From: Incurvaria masculella
Taxonomy: Eukaryota; Arthropoda; Insecta; Lepidoptera; Incurvariidae
Direction: 5' to 3'
Assembly (NCBI GenBank): GCA_946894095.1
Contig: OX335665.1
Location: 196,001 to 260,000, forward strand
Length of the DNA stretch: 64,000 nt
The translations under genes and the position numbers were made by a program. Below, piece after piece: positions 43,431 through 56,700 of this stretch. A model generated the notes under the pieces. It did not search any database and was not told where the DNA came from. It was given only the letters and a program-made list of their open reading frames with translations. Numbering within the stretch: the stretch's first letter is position 1; every line of letters begins with the position of its first letter.

Positions 43431-45300
43431 CACCTCCATGTACTTGGCCCCTCAAAGTCTATATATATCTAAAATTAAAATTGCAATCGTTTGTGAATCG
43501 TTTGTGAATGTTTGTGATAATAAAAAAAAGTTTTGTGAACGAATAGTTTTTCCTTAAAAAAATAAATAAAATAAGCATGTATTTGGCCCCCCATAAGAGG
43601 AAATTTAAAAAAAAAATGTCGGATTGTATCAGAAATCGTTTGTGAACGTTTGTGCGTTCATTCATAGCGTTTGTGAATCAATAGTTTCAAAGATATTATT
43701 TTTTTTACATCATGGGGTGAAGCGGGGTTTTGTAAAACCATGAAGTTGGCCCCACATTTTCATGATATTCCCAAAATTAATATCGCAATGGATTGTAAAT
43801 CGTTTGTGAATGTATGTGATAGCAGAAAAAAGTTTTGTGAACGGATAGTTTTCCCTTAAAAATATATTGAAATATTACATGTATTTCCCCCGTAACAGAA
43901 AACTTACAATAATGCATCGGAACGGGTCAGAAATTGTTTGGGAATATTTGTACTTAATTCAAATGTTTTCGAATCAATCGTTTTGAATATATTTAACATT
44001 TTCGACAGGGTGAATAGGGGTAACCTAAAACCATGAAGTTGGCCCCACATTTTCATGATATTCTCAAAATTAATATCGCAATCGTTTGTAAATTGTTTGT
44101 GAATGTTTGTGATAACAAGAAAAGTTTTGTGAACGGATAGTTTTCCCTTAAAACATTTTTGAAAATTTACATGTATTTGCCCCTGTAACAGGAAACCAAG
44201 AACACATCGTAACTGGTCAGAAATTGTTTGTGAATGTTTGCATCTTCATGGCAAACGTATTCGAATCATTGGTTTCGAAAATATTTAATAATTTCGAAAG
44301 GGTGAATAGGGGTAACGTAAAACCATGAAGTTGGCCCCACATTTTTATGATATTTCCAAAATTAATATTGCGATCTTTTGTAAATCGTTTGTGAACGTAT
44401 GTGATAGCAGAAAAAGTTTTGTGAGCGAATTGTTTTCCCTTAAAAAAATATTGAAAATTTACATGTATTTGCCCCTCTAACAGGAAAACAAGAACACATC
44501 GTAACGGGTCAGAAATTGTTTGTGAATATTTGTACTTCATTGCAAACGTTTTTGAATCAATACTTTTGCAGATATTAAATATTTTCGAAAGGGTGAATAG
44601 GGGTAACGCCAAACCATGAAGTTGGCCCCACATTTGTATGATATTCCCAAAATAAATATCGCGATCGTTTGTAAATCGTTTGCGAACGTATGTGATAGAG
44701 CAGAAAAAAGTTTTGTGAGCGAATAGTTTTCCCTTAAAAAAATATTGAAAATTTACATGTAGTTGCTCCTGTAACAGGAAATTTACAAGAACACGTCGGA
44801 ACGGGTCAGAATTTTTTTGGGAATATTTGTACGTTTTCGAATCAATACTTTTGAAGATATTTAATATTTTCGAAAGGGTAAAAAAAATATTGAAAATTTA
44901 CATGTATTTGCTCTTATAACAGGAAATTTACAAGAACACTTCGGAACGGGTCAGATATTTTTTGGGAATATTTGTACTTTATTGCAAACGTTTTCGAATC
45001 AATACTTTTGAAGATATTTAATATTTTCGAAAGTGTTAATAGGGGTAACGTAAAACCATGAAGCTGCCCCAACATTTTCATGATATTCCCAAAATGAATA
45101 TCGCGATCGTTTGTAAATCGTTTCTGAACGTATGTGATAGCAGAAAAATATTTTGCGAACGATTTTGACATTTGCCCTTAAAAAATATTGAAATTTAATG
45201 AATGAATTTATTCCGTGACGAGAAATGAACAACAATGCATCGTAACGGGTCAGAAATTGTTTATGAATTTTTGTATCTTATAAAAATGAATTATGAAGAT
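43431..45300 (-). repeat. Left inverted array of ~290-bp subrepeats
   Basis: The phrase CATGAAGTTGGCCCCACAT recurs at about 43741, 44031, 44323, 44613 and, mutated, 45057. Each unit contains paired CGTTTGTAAATCGTTTGTGA words. Open frames across the array (44217-44633, 44914-45171) are by-products of the repeat. Confidence 0.92.
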
Positions 45301-45329
45301 ATATATATTACGTAACCGTCAGATAGCCT

Positions 45330-45585
45330 AACACACCACATGGGAACTAGGTACCATGCCAGGACCTTCCTTATATTGCCCGGCTACATTTAACTGGATG
45401 GAAAACACGGACAATTTTCATTGCCGCTTTGACCATGGATACCAACTCGGACAGGATTAAACCTACCACCTAGTAAGCAAGGAAGGGGACCTACATTTTA
45501 ACGTGGAATCAGAACCACAGCCAGTCTCAACGGTCGAAAATGGTCACCAATCCAGAACCTAACCGCGCTCAGAGATGCATCAAAG
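45330..45585 (-). repeat. Variant family B SINE-like copy inside the foldback element
   Basis: It lies just inside the left array: CACACCACATGGGAACTAGG, CCATGCCAGGACCTTCC, AAAACACGGACAATTTTC, then CCACAGCCAGTCTCAACGG. Confidence 0.8.
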
Positions 45586-47486
45586 CTTATCGAATCGCAA
45601 GGCGTCGCATTTCGACAAGCATTCTGAGCAGAATTTTTGTCTAATAATTTTATGCAAACTTGGTTATCGAAAAATATTGGTCTGAAACCATTTTACGATT
45701 TATATTAATATAAGTTGGTCCTTGCCATTATGATTTAAGCTTTATACTGGTTTAAAAAACTTTGAAACGCGTTATCTACCACAATATAAGCAGTATGGAT
45801 ATATTATTTAAATTTCATTATATTGATCATTATATATTCTAGTGTCGCGCTTAGAAACAATTTTAATTATGCCTTTATATTAATTACAATTAATGAATTT
45901 AGCATTTCTGGGGAATTTCGTCCTCGATTTGCTCAGAATAGCTCATGTTTTAATTAATAGTTGTTAATATATAGCCAACATTAACAATATTTCTAATCAC
46001 GACACTAGATAATTGATTAGTGAATGCAATACAATTTCAAAATAATATCCTCACCGCTTATGCGGTGGGCGTTGACGCCCTTCAAAGTTTTTTAAATCAA
46101 TTTAACCCTTGCATTTTAATGGCAAGTCCCAAGTTTTTATTAGTCCAAATTATAAGATGGTTCAATGTCAAGTTTTTTCAATAACTTCATTTGAATAATA
46201 GTGCTTACTATGGAAACTATAAATATAAAACGGTGATAACGGACGTTCTAGGGTTAGTCCGCCCACTCTGAATACGGCTGATGGATTTTTTGTATGCAAC
46301 ATGTAACTTGACAACTCATACCGACTAATTTAATGACTTAAGCACTGAATGAACCAAGCAAAAAAAGCAAAAGATACAGAATAAGTTATCTAAAAAATCA
46401 AAGCCCCTGTCCCGACTTTTCACCTTTATTGGCGTTTTCGCCAAACCGATCGACTATAATAAGGGCCTTGTGCACGGAAGGAGGCAAAATCAAAATCAAC
46501 TTCAATGTATGATTAAAGACTTCACAAGTAAGTTACAGAAAAAAATTTTTTTTTTCAATTCAGTCTCATAAAAGTGTAAATCAATTAAGAAAGATATTGA
46601 AATCTGTAAACTGTAGAATTTTCTATTTATCTTTATTATAAAATGTATAGCTAAGCTCAATTTCATCGGATTAGAGAAGGAATAGGTAATTTGATTAACG
46701 TAATATAAACATTATGCCAACAAATAACATTGCCACATGAATGAATTTGAGTTTTATATTATCTATACTTAAATTATAAAGCTGAAAAGTTTGTTTATTC
46801 GAACAAATTCTCTGAAACTACCAGTCGGATTTGAAAACATATTTTTGCATTCTTGAGGATGGTTATAAGCCGAGAAAAAACCAGGAACCTCAGCTAGTGT
46901 TTTAATACGCGGCTGTAGTGAATTCTGTTATCTACGTTGTTATTTTGAAAGTCTTGAGAATTAGAGAGCCACTTGGACCAGGTCCCACTTGAAATCAACA
47001 TAAAATAGTCAAGTGGTGTGGACGGACCGGTGCGGTGGTGGTGGTGCAACGCGCGACGCGTCGTCGCCGCCTCCACCGCCGCCACCGCGCTTCCGCGCCC
47101 CGCTGCGCGCCGAGCCGGACGAATATTATTAAAATACCCTGTTAGGTTTAATTTCACAAAGAGTGACCATTGTTTTGATTATCGCGTCTCTTTGTTATGC
47201 TACAAAACGACCATGACTTATTAACAAACTGAATTAATATATGAACTTCATCTGGGAATTTTGTGTATTTTTTTGCCTAATTAAACTATGTAGGTATGTT
47301 AAGCTCTTTGTTTGAAGGTTTGAAGGACGTTTAATCCTCAGTGTCCGGCTAATCCCTTATTTCCATTTGACCTGCGCTCATGCCAAATGAAACATCATTT
47401 AGTACTTTTGGTTCTCCCGTGAATACAAAAACAGTCTTGTGTACCCAATTTAGGCATGATATTACTTTCTCCATAACAACAAAATT
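45586..47486. other. No gene recognised; interior of the large element
   Basis: AT-rich except for a GC-rich patch at about 46990-47115 with ORFs on both strands that are low-complexity. A family I end fragment (about 46431-46456) and a family H-like segment (about 46760-46905) are present. Confidence 0.45.
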
Positions 47487-47726
47487 CGGCCAAGTGCGAG
47501 CCGGACTCGCACACGAAGTGCCGCGCTCGCACTCGTTCCGTACAACTCACAAGATTTAACACAAAAATCACGTTTTTGTATGTTTGTTGTCATAGTGGCA
47601 AAATAAATACATGCTCTGCCTACCTGCCATTACGGTTCGTGAGATACAGCCCTGTGACAGACGGACGGACGGTCAGCGGAGGCTTAGTAATAGGGTTCCG
47701 TTAGCACCCTTTGGGTACGGATCGCT
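47487..47726 (+). repeat. Family A repeat, copy 5
   Basis: CGGCCAAGTGCGAGCCGGACTCGC, core words and the end TTTGGGTACGG then CTAA. Slightly shortened. Confidence 0.83.
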
Positions 47727-48268
47727 AAATAGGGCTTACCTACTGATTAATTAGGTGTTTTTCGTTTTTCTTGTTTGTATTTTCGAAATTATGTGCTTAT
47801 AGATATGATGAAAGAAAGAGGTGTGATGTGATCGTACCGTATGGCGCTCTATCATCTCTGCCTACCCCTCCGGGAAAGCGTTAAAGTATGTATGTGTGTT
47901 TTGAATATTGATTCTACAAGCCTGGAACTTTATCGTATTTGTTAGTAGATTCCAGTGGGGGGTGGACTAGCAACACGTTATTATGATATATTATGAAATT
48001 ATCGTGCTTGAGTTAGAACCGACGGGCATCTTCAGGTATTTTGGCCGTGTTGGGTAGAACCATGATTTACCATTATATCAATTGTATCAATAATGTCGAA
48101 ATCTTATTCTTACTTTATTGATAAGTCTGCTCTCAAACCATTGTTTTCTTAATTTTCTGCATGTGATCAGCTCACTGTGGTAGTTAATGAAAAAACTAAT
48201 AGTATTAAAACCAAACGTGCAAGTGTTGCGTTCCGCGGTTCCGGACATTCATTGTTTTGCCTTGTTGT
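47727..48268. other. No feature recognised
   Basis: No ORF or repeat recognised apart from a short diverged word set shared with about 31860-31925. Confidence 0.4.
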
Positions 48269-48534
48269 GGTTCCGTACCCAAAGGGTGCCAACGGAACCC
48301 TATTGCTAAACCTCCGCTGTCCGTCCGTCCGCCCGTCCGTGTGTCCGTCTGTCACATGGCTCTATTTAATGAACCGTAATAGGTATATAGGCAGCTGAAA
48401 TGTTCACAGAGTATGTATTTATTTTACCGCGATAACAACAAATAGGTAAAATAAATAAATCATTAAAAATAAAGGGAGTACAAACCATACAAAAAACTTG
48501 ATTTTGTGGTTTTAAATATTGTACGATGGTACGG
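48269..48534 (-). repeat. Family A repeat, copy 6, head missing
   Basis: It runs from GGTTCCGTACCCAAAGGG to GTACGATGGTACGG and then switches directly into a family C fragment. Confidence 0.82.
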
Positions 48535-48535
48535 T

Positions 48536-48682
48536 GCCATCATGTTACAATGCCAATGTTCACCAAACATCGAGTTTGATCAAATAAAGCTCTTTTGAGT
48601 ATATTTTTTTGATATCCGACATTAAATGTGCGCATGATCTTCTTTCCACTTTGTATGGGGAGTTAAGCGGGAAGGCCCGCCC
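48536..48682 (-). repeat. Family C MITE fragment, copy 6
   Basis: TTTGATCAAATAAAGCTC, GCGCATGATCTTCTTTCC and GTATGGGGAGTTAAGCGGG identify the end portion of family C. Confidence 0.72.
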
Positions 48683-48687
48683 ACCAA

Positions 48688-48904
48688 AGCAAAATAAAAA
48701 GGACCGCCTTCAAAAAAAAAACCCCGGAACTAAAAAGATGATTAAAATAAAGAAATTGTATATAATTAGTAAGGTATTAAAATAGCTTATCGTACATTAA
48801 TTAAAAGTAACTTTTTCAAAATTTGTAAAATTAAATAATTTTTTGGTTTTTAGTTCCAGTGTGTTTTTTGAAGGCGGTCATTTTTTCATTTAAAAATATT
48901 TTTA
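48688..48904. mobile_element. Compact family D foldback
   Basis: GGACCGCCTTCAAAAAAAA on the left and TTTTTTGAAGGCGGTC on the right flank arms that share the family D words CGTACATTAATTAAAAGTAA. No ORF. Confidence 0.75.
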
Positions 48905-48914
48905 AGGACACAAA

Positions 48915-49180
48915 TGGTGTCAACGGAACCCTATTACTAAGCATCCGCTATCCGTTCGTCCGTCTGTCACAGGACCGTATCTCATGACCGTAATGGGTAG
49001 ATAGCTGAAATGTTCATAGAGTGTGTATTTATTATATTTTTCCGCTACAACAACAAATAGAAAAAGGTAAAATAAAAAAAAATACAAAATTAAAGGGCCC
49101 CAGACAAAATTATTTTGTTTTTAAGTGTTGTACTATGGTACGGAACCCTTCGTGTGCGAGTTCGAATCGCACTTGGCGGA
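48915..49180 (-). repeat. Family A repeat, copy 7
   Basis: From GTCAACGGAACCCTATTACT to CGAGTTCGAATCGCACTTGG. The terminal hairpin is incomplete. Confidence 0.82.
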
Positions 49181-50858
49181 CTTTTTGTGCAACGGAATGT
49201 GAATGCTCCCAAAGAAAACTTGCGCGTTCTAAATTCCAATGTCCACTTGTATTATAAACCAAAAAGTGATTGTAGAATGCCAACATTTCGGCCAAAGGCT
49301 CTCACAAAACGTATCTATTATAGCCGCCGTCATTAAAAAAAACCCTCGACAATAATCATTATTGTCACAAACAATAACATTTTTGTTTGTACATATGTAA
49401 TGTGAAGCCTATTTTAAAACTCGGCAAGCCCCTTTTTTAACCGACTTCATCAGTTCACCTACTCTATCGCTTTCATAAACTTCATTGGTTTTAGTCGCAT
49501 CAACATACAAATTTCAGAGTCAATATTTTAATGTTAAATTATAACATGAATATATATTTAGCGCTGAACTGGTTTCATATTGTACCATTTTGTTTCCACA
49601 TTTCACATATTATGTAATATGCGACTTGAGAATCAGACCTATAAATAACCGTATCCTAATCGTGGTAGATCGACAGTAATGGGGTGCAGCCCTGCCAGAT
49701 CTCAAGTGGAACAGGGATGAAGGTGATGGTTTTTACCTCAGATCAAAAAAGATCGGAGATGTTCCATTAAGCGCACATTCTACATAATATGAGGCCCGGC
49801 GCGCCGTCGCCGACACTAATTTTTTTTTAAGATTACGAACCCTACTTAAAAAGGTACATGCTCAGGTACCTACATGTCACGCGTAACAAGATTAGGGGGT
49901 TTGTGTGGATGGGAACTGACTTGATGAACGCATTTTTGCAGAACATTCGCGCGCTGTGGCGATATTTGGACTGTGTTGCACATCATAGTATAAGGGGCAT
50001 ACGACGCGCGAACGGCTTCCCTACGATTTTATGCACAATTTGTCCACACGGCGCGGCTTGGCACTTCTGCTTCCTTTTCTCTTCTGTGGTTTTACTTAGA
50101 GAAGAGTGAATAAAAAGCTAAATTTATTATGACGCCCATAAGTATCGAAACCGACTCAACGGAATTGATGGCAATAGTATTTGCGGCAAATTTGGACTGC
50201 TGCACACGCATATCTATTTGTTAATAATTCATAGTTAACACAATTTATTCTGCGGCACCGTCCTTACACATTGAGTATAACCATGAAATAACATACATAA
50301 CATTTCGTTAAACCTATGGCCTAAGTAGGTGTTTGTTCGGCAGTTCGAAAAACCAGTGAATGAAACAATATACTCCATACTATCCATACTAATATTATGA
50401 ATGCGAAAGTACCTATGTCTGCCTGTTGCGTTTTTACGCCTAAACTGCTTTGCCTATATTTATTTAATTTGGTATAGAGTCTGAACCTTGTGATAGGACA
50501 TATGCTACATTTTGCGGTGAAAATTAAACTCATAGGGGATGAGAATTTGTATGGGGAATTCATCTTCACTGTTATACACTATTAAATAAAGAAGTAATGT
50601 TTTTGTTTTTTGTTTGTGCAGGGTAATCTATTGAACTACTAAACCGATTCTCACAATCTTTCACTAATGGCATAGATTCTAATGGAAAGCTACATTAACA
50701 TGTCTAACAAAGGCTATATTATATTTTAATATGTATACGTATTTTCTTATAAATGTTTATATATATACAAAGCCGGAAAAAACCGTTAGCAACGTCCACC
50801 GATAAAGCGGCCATTATTTATTTATTTAGTAATAGTTTCACACAAACGTCATTAAAAA
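49181..50858. other. No gene recognised
   Basis: An 83-codon ORF at 49858-50109 and an 82-codon minus-strand ORF at 50321-50569 are unrecognisable; the latter overlaps family H-like wording. A family L terminus word (TTAACCGACTTCATC) occurs near 49437. Confidence 0.4.
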
Positions 50859-51154
50859 CCGGCCAAGTGCAAGTCGGACTCGCACACGTAGGGTTCCGTA
50901 CCATCGTATAAGATTTAATAAAATCCCGTTTTTTGTATGGTATGATAAAAAATAATTCCTCTTATTTTTAAATTTTACCTATTTGTTGTTAAAGCGGCAA
51001 CATATTTACACACTCTGTAAAATTTTTAGCTATCTACCTATTACGGTTCATGAGATACAGACCTGTGACAGAGGGACGGACGGACGGACGGACGGACGGA
51101 CAGCGGAGGCTTAGTAATAAGGTTCCATTGGCACCCTTTTGGGTACGGAACCCA
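50859..51154 (+). repeat. Family A repeat, copy 8
   Basis: A full-length copy with CCGGCCAAGTGCAAGTCGG, a GGAC microsatellite and GGGTACGGAACCC end. Confidence 0.87.
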
Positions 51155-52183
51155 AAAAAGGTGCCCACTCTACTGGTAGTGAACACAACATGCAGAGAGG
51201 TTGTAAATCTATTACATAATTATACTCTCAAAATAAAAATCTAGTACGCTGCAAAGTAAAGAGGAGTTTCCATGTAGCTAGTAAAGTCCACTCGTACGTC
51301 AAAGAGACTACGTATCGCAAACACGTTGCAGTAAATCTAGCGTCGAACACTCACGGTGCCTTGCTGATAAAAATGTGAGAACCTCGCAAGTTCGTTTCTG
51401 TTAAAAAAATCGTGACATGTTAGTCATCTGGCTGTAGAAATTAGTGATTCCCTTGCGAATCCGCTTTATTATACACTAAATAAAGTAAAAGGTTCAGTCA
51501 GATATCAGTCCGAAATAAATTGCATGCATTAATCACAAGATCCCGTACTGCCATAATTTTGAATAAGGCAGTAACCATGCCGCACATACTGACATGCAAT
51601 TTGTCCTTCTATTATGAAATTGCTTTCTTTTTCCTTAAAACAAAAATTGATTCCGACATGAATAAAAACGTATATTTCATTAATTTATATTTGTGGATAA
51701 ATACACGTATATGTTACTTATATCATTTCTAAATCCATTTCTCATTCGAGATTAATTGAGCATTTTAATTGAAGATTCGGGTCACTCCATGGTTTGAAAT
51801 CTATGTAAGTCTGTAGGTTCAATAAATATATCGTTTTGTTTTTCTATCTTCAATAACATAATGGCGCGATGCCTTGCCGTTCGATAATTGAAGTTAAGCA
51901 ACCCTGGGCACGGCTGGGATCTGATAGTCTCTATTCGGAACTCTACCAGCTACAAAACCCAAGTATCGCCTTCATACATAAGCAGGGCCCGATCTAGGGG
52001 GGGGGGGGGGCATTAGGCTCATTTGCCCAGGGCGGCAAAAAATGAGGGGCGGCAAAATTTACTAATTCCTATCTTCCCACCTAGCCATTAGCCATCCACC
52101 ACCCAAGTTGGTAGGTTTAGAATTTTATGCGCCACCTTCCAACCAACTTCAGGTTGGATAGTTGAAATATTTAAGTATTTTAC
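51155..52183. other. No gene recognised; poly-G tract
   Basis: A run of 14 G lies at 51997-52010, followed by GGGCGGCAAAAAATGAGGGG. A 70-codon ORF at 51520-51732 is unrecognisable. Confidence 0.45.
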
Positions 52184-52683
52184 TTAAGGTCCGCTCAACT
52201 CCCCATACAAACGGGGAAAGAAGAACACGCCCATATTTCTTGTCAAAGATCCCAAATGTTGCTCAAAATAGCTTTATTTGATCGAACTAGATGTCTGATG
52301 ACCGTTGGCATTGTAAAATTGTGTTTGGTTTCTAAGTTATAAGGTCCGAAAGTTCGAATTTTTCGCGCGTTTTATACAATAACTTTGGAGGTGAATTACG
52401 CTATGATAAAGTAAGAATATCTTAAAAAGATTAGTCATCAGACATGGCTTATTTAATCAAGATTTATAATCTATTTTTAGATATAAGTCGTTTTGAAATT
52501 CAAATTTTCGCAAATCTTACCAAATCACACACTATGCACATTGTCTTTTTTGTGGACATATTGCATCTTCCTCATCACGGAGCCTGTCTTATTCTTTGAA
52601 ACAGAGAAGGTCCCAGAGCGCAACAGCACGGTTTTGTACCATGCCCGCGAATGAGTTAGGCCCGCCGGGTTGGGCCACCTTAA
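52184..52683 (+). mobile_element. Family C TTAA-flanked MITE, copy 7
   Basis: A 500-bp copy bounded by TTAA, from TTAAGGTCCGCTCAACTCCC to GCCGGGTTGGGCCACCTTAA. The left terminus is slightly altered. Confidence 0.85.
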
Positions 52684-52898
52684 CTGAATTATTTTAGTTC
52701 GGAAGAAAGAAAGAAAAAGTAAGGATCCGCAAAAAGTACCGGCTCCTTTGGGTAACTTTGGCACCTTTTGGATACGGAACCCTAAAAAAGGTTGAACTAA
52801 GAATGATAGCGTCAGAGAGACCTGGTTAACGTTTGATCTATGCCTCCGTTAACAGGTATGAGGGCCTGACGTATGCCATATCGCGTTTTAAATATAAA

Positions 52899-52975
52899 CC
52901 GGCCAAGTGCAGTGGGGCTCGCACACAAAGGGTTCCGTACCATATTAAAAAAACACGATATCTGTATGGAGGCCA
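52899..52975 (+). repeat. Family A head fragment
   Basis: CCGGCCAAGTGCAGTGGGGC to GGGTTCCGTACC; a tail fragment (ACGGAACCCTAAAAAAGG) lies separately at about 52770-52788. Confidence 0.7.
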
Positions 52976-53749
52976 CCATTTTTAGGGTTTAAATGGATTC
53001 TTTGCGCAATTTTAGGGCTACTTATCATCAAGATACATTTTCAGAGATGTAATGAATAGGATGATATGTTTATGACTTGAGAACCGATCACCCGATTTAT
53101 ACGCGGTTGGGTTCCATATGCGGGATATGGGTGACCATTTGAAATGTTGACGTTGCCTTACTTACTATGTAGGTGACAAGTTTAATCTCGCCTGGGTTGC
53201 TACTAAAGTTGCTGTTAAAGGATAGAATATCAAAGTGGCAATGACAATTGTTAGTTTTTTCAATCAATTTCAATGTAGTAGTACCAGTGCAGGAAAGTTC
53301 CAGCGGAATATGCTTTTATAAGATTTTATGAATGGCAGTATGTGGATTCAGTTAGGCCATATCGGCTTAACGGATAAGCTCAAAGGAGAATGCCTATTGC
53401 CCCATACATTTTGGGCCCTCAAGATGTTTGTGTCTATCTCCCAAACCAGTGTTTTAATTTAGAAAATAATATAACTTCAAATTGTAGCAGGCCATGCCAT
53501 ACGTTACAGCGGGACGACCGAAAGTGTTAACCATTTTTTTAATTGTTTACAACTTTAAATTTTACTTAGCGCCAGTCCAAACCCCGTATTTTACAACCCT
53601 GACGTTTTTTCAACCGTGCCATACCCCGGCGACTAATTGGTTATTGACAGAAGGACCTGTTTTGAGCATTCTATTTGACGTAGGGTCGTAAAGGACGATA
53701 ACGGTTTATTAATTGTAAGCGCACCCGGGTGAACACATTTTTTAGACGT
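52976..53749. other. No gene recognised
   Basis: The 65-codon ORF at 53494-53691 is not recognisable; no repeat was identified. Confidence 0.4.
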
Positions 53750-56700
53750 GTGGAATAGAATCGTATCAGATGGTCACAAACGATTTCTGATATTATCCAA
53801 ATTATTGATTTGCTTTTATGGGGGGCCAAATACATGGCTATTTTTATTTATTTGTTCAAGGAAAAACAATTCGGATGTGTTCTTGTAAATTTATTGTTAC
53901 ATGGGCAAATACATGTTGAATTTCAATAATTGTTTTAAGGCAAAACTATTCGTTCACAAAACTTATTTCTGCGTTCACAAACGATTTACAAGCGATCGCG
54001 ATATTAATTTTAGTAATATCATGAAAATGTGGGGCCAGCTTCATGATTTTTAGTTAGGGGTAACTAAAAATAATGAAGCTGGAAGCATCACCCTGTCGAA
54101 AATGTTAAATATATTCAAGACTATTGATTCTAAAACATTTGAATGAAGTACGAATATTTCCAAATAATTTCTGACCCGTTCCCATGCATGATTGTAAATT
54201 TTCTGTTGCAGGAGGAAACCCATGTAATATTTCAATATTTCACAGTTCACAAAACTTTTTTCTGTTATCACATGCATTCACAAACGATTTACAAACAACT
54301 GCGATATTAATTTTGGGAATGTCATGAAAATGTGGGGCCAACTTCATGGTTTTACGTTACCCCTATTCACCTTTTCGAAAATATTGAATATCTGCAAAAG
54401 TATTGATTCGAAAACGTTTGCAATGATGTACAAATATTCACAAACAATCTGACCCGTTACGATGTGTTCTTGGTTTCCTGTTACAGGGGCAAATACATGT
54501 AAATTTTCAATATTTTTTTAAGGGAAAACTATTCGCTCACAAAACTTTTTTCTGCTATTACATACGTTCACAAACGATTTACAAACGATCGCGATATTTA
54601 TTTTGGGAATATCATAAAAATGTGGGGCCAACTTCATGGTTTTACGTTACCCTTATAAACGCTTTCGAAATTATTAAATATTTTCAAAACTATTGTTTCG
54701 AAAACGTTTGCAATGAAAATGCAAATATTCACAAACAATTTCTGACCCGACCCGTTCCGATGCATTATTGTAAATTTCCTGTTACAGGGAGAAATACATG
54801 TAATATTTCAATATTTTTTTAAGGGAAAACTATCAGTTCACAAAACTTTTTTTTGTTATCACATGCATTCACAAACGATTTACAAACGATTGCGATATTA
54901 ATTTTGAGAATATCATGAAAATGTGGGGCCAACTTCATGGTTTTAGGTTACCCCTATTCACCCTGTCGAAAATGTTAAATATATTCAAAACGATTGATTC
55001 GAAAACATTTGAATGAAGTACAAATATTCCCAAACAATTTCTGACCCGTTGCGATGCATTATTGTAAGTTTTCTGTTACGGGGGAAATACATGTAATATT
55101 TCAATATTTTTTTAAGGGAAAACTATTCGCTCACAAAACTTTTTTCTGCTATTACATACGTTCACAAATGATTTACAAACGATCGCGATATTTATTTTGG
55201 GAATATCATAAAAATGTGGGGCCAACTTGATGGTTTTACGTTACCCTTATTCACCCTTTCGAAATTATTAAATATTTTCAAAACTATTGATTAGAAAACG
55301 TTTGCCATGAAGATGCAAACTTTCACAAACAATTTCTGACCCGTTCCGATGCATTATTGTAAATTTCCTGTTACAGGGAGAAATACATGTAATATTTCAA
55401 TATATTTTTAAGGGAAAACTATCCGTTCACAAAACTTGTTTTGTTATCACATGCATTCACAAACGATTTACAAACGATTGCGATATTAATTTTGAGAATA
55501 TCATAAAAATGTGGGGCCAACTTCATGGTTTTAGGTTACCCCTATCAACCCTTTCGAAAATATTAAATATCTGCAAAAGTACTGATTCGAAAAGGTTTGC
55601 AATGAAGTACAAATATTCACAAACTATTTCTGACCCGTTACGATGTGTTCTTGGTTTCCTGTTACAGGGGCAAATAGATGTAAATTTTCAAAAAATTTTT
55701 AAGGCAAAACTATCCGTTCACAAAACTTTTTTTTGTTATCACATGCATTCACAAACGATTTACAAACGATTGCGATATTAATTTTGAGAATATCATGAAA
55801 ATGTGGGGCCAACTTCACGGTTTTAGGTTACCCCTATTCACCCTGTCGAAAATGTTAAATATATTCAAAACGATTGATTCGAAAACGTTTGCAATGAAGT
55901 ACAAATATTCCCAAAAAAATTCTGACCCGTTCCGACGTGTTCTTGTAAATTTCCTGTTACAGAAGCAAATACATGTAAATTTTCAATATTTTTTTAAGGG
56001 AAAACTATTCGCTCACAAAACTCTTTTCTGCTATCACATACGTTCACAAACGATTTACAAACGATCGCGATATTTATTTTGGAAATATCATACAAATGTG
56101 GGGCCAACTTCATGGTTTTACGTTACCCCTATTAACCCTTTCGAAAATATTAAATATCTGCAAAAGTATTGATTCGAAAACGTTTGCAATGAAGTACAAA
56201 TATTCCCAAAAAAATTCTGACCCGTTCCGACGTGTTCTTGTAAATTTCCTGTTACAGGAGCAAATACATGTAAATTTTCAATATTTTTTTAAGGGAAAAC
56301 TATTCGCTCACAAAACTTTTTTCTGCTATCACATACGTTCACAAACGTTTACAAACGATCGCAATATTAATTTTGGGAATATCATAAAAATGTGGGGCCA
56401 ACTTCATGGTTTTACGTTACCCTTATTCACCCTTTCGAAATTATTAAATATTTTCAAAACTATTGATTCGAAAACGTTTGCCATGAAGATGCAAACATTC
56501 ACAATCAATTTCTGACCCGTTACGATGTGTTCTTGGTTTCCTGTTACAGGGGCAAATACATGTAAATTTTCAAAAATTTTTTAAGGGAAAACTATCCGTT
56601 CACAAAACTTTTCTTTATTATCACATACATTCACAAACGATTTACAAACGATTGCGATATTAATTTTGAGAATATCATGAAAATGTGGGGCCAACTTCAT

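Noticed and set aside
44217..44633. 138-codon minus-strand ORF and similar frames at 44914-45171 and 55509-56515
   Set aside because: They translate the 290-300-bp subrepeat. Many units are close to a multiple of three, so frames stay open by chance, and the predicted peptides repeat with every unit.
43431..45300. CRISPR-like array
   Set aside because: Units are about 290 bp without distinct short repeats and unique spacers, and the genome is eukaryotic. The arrays are satellite-like inverted repeats.
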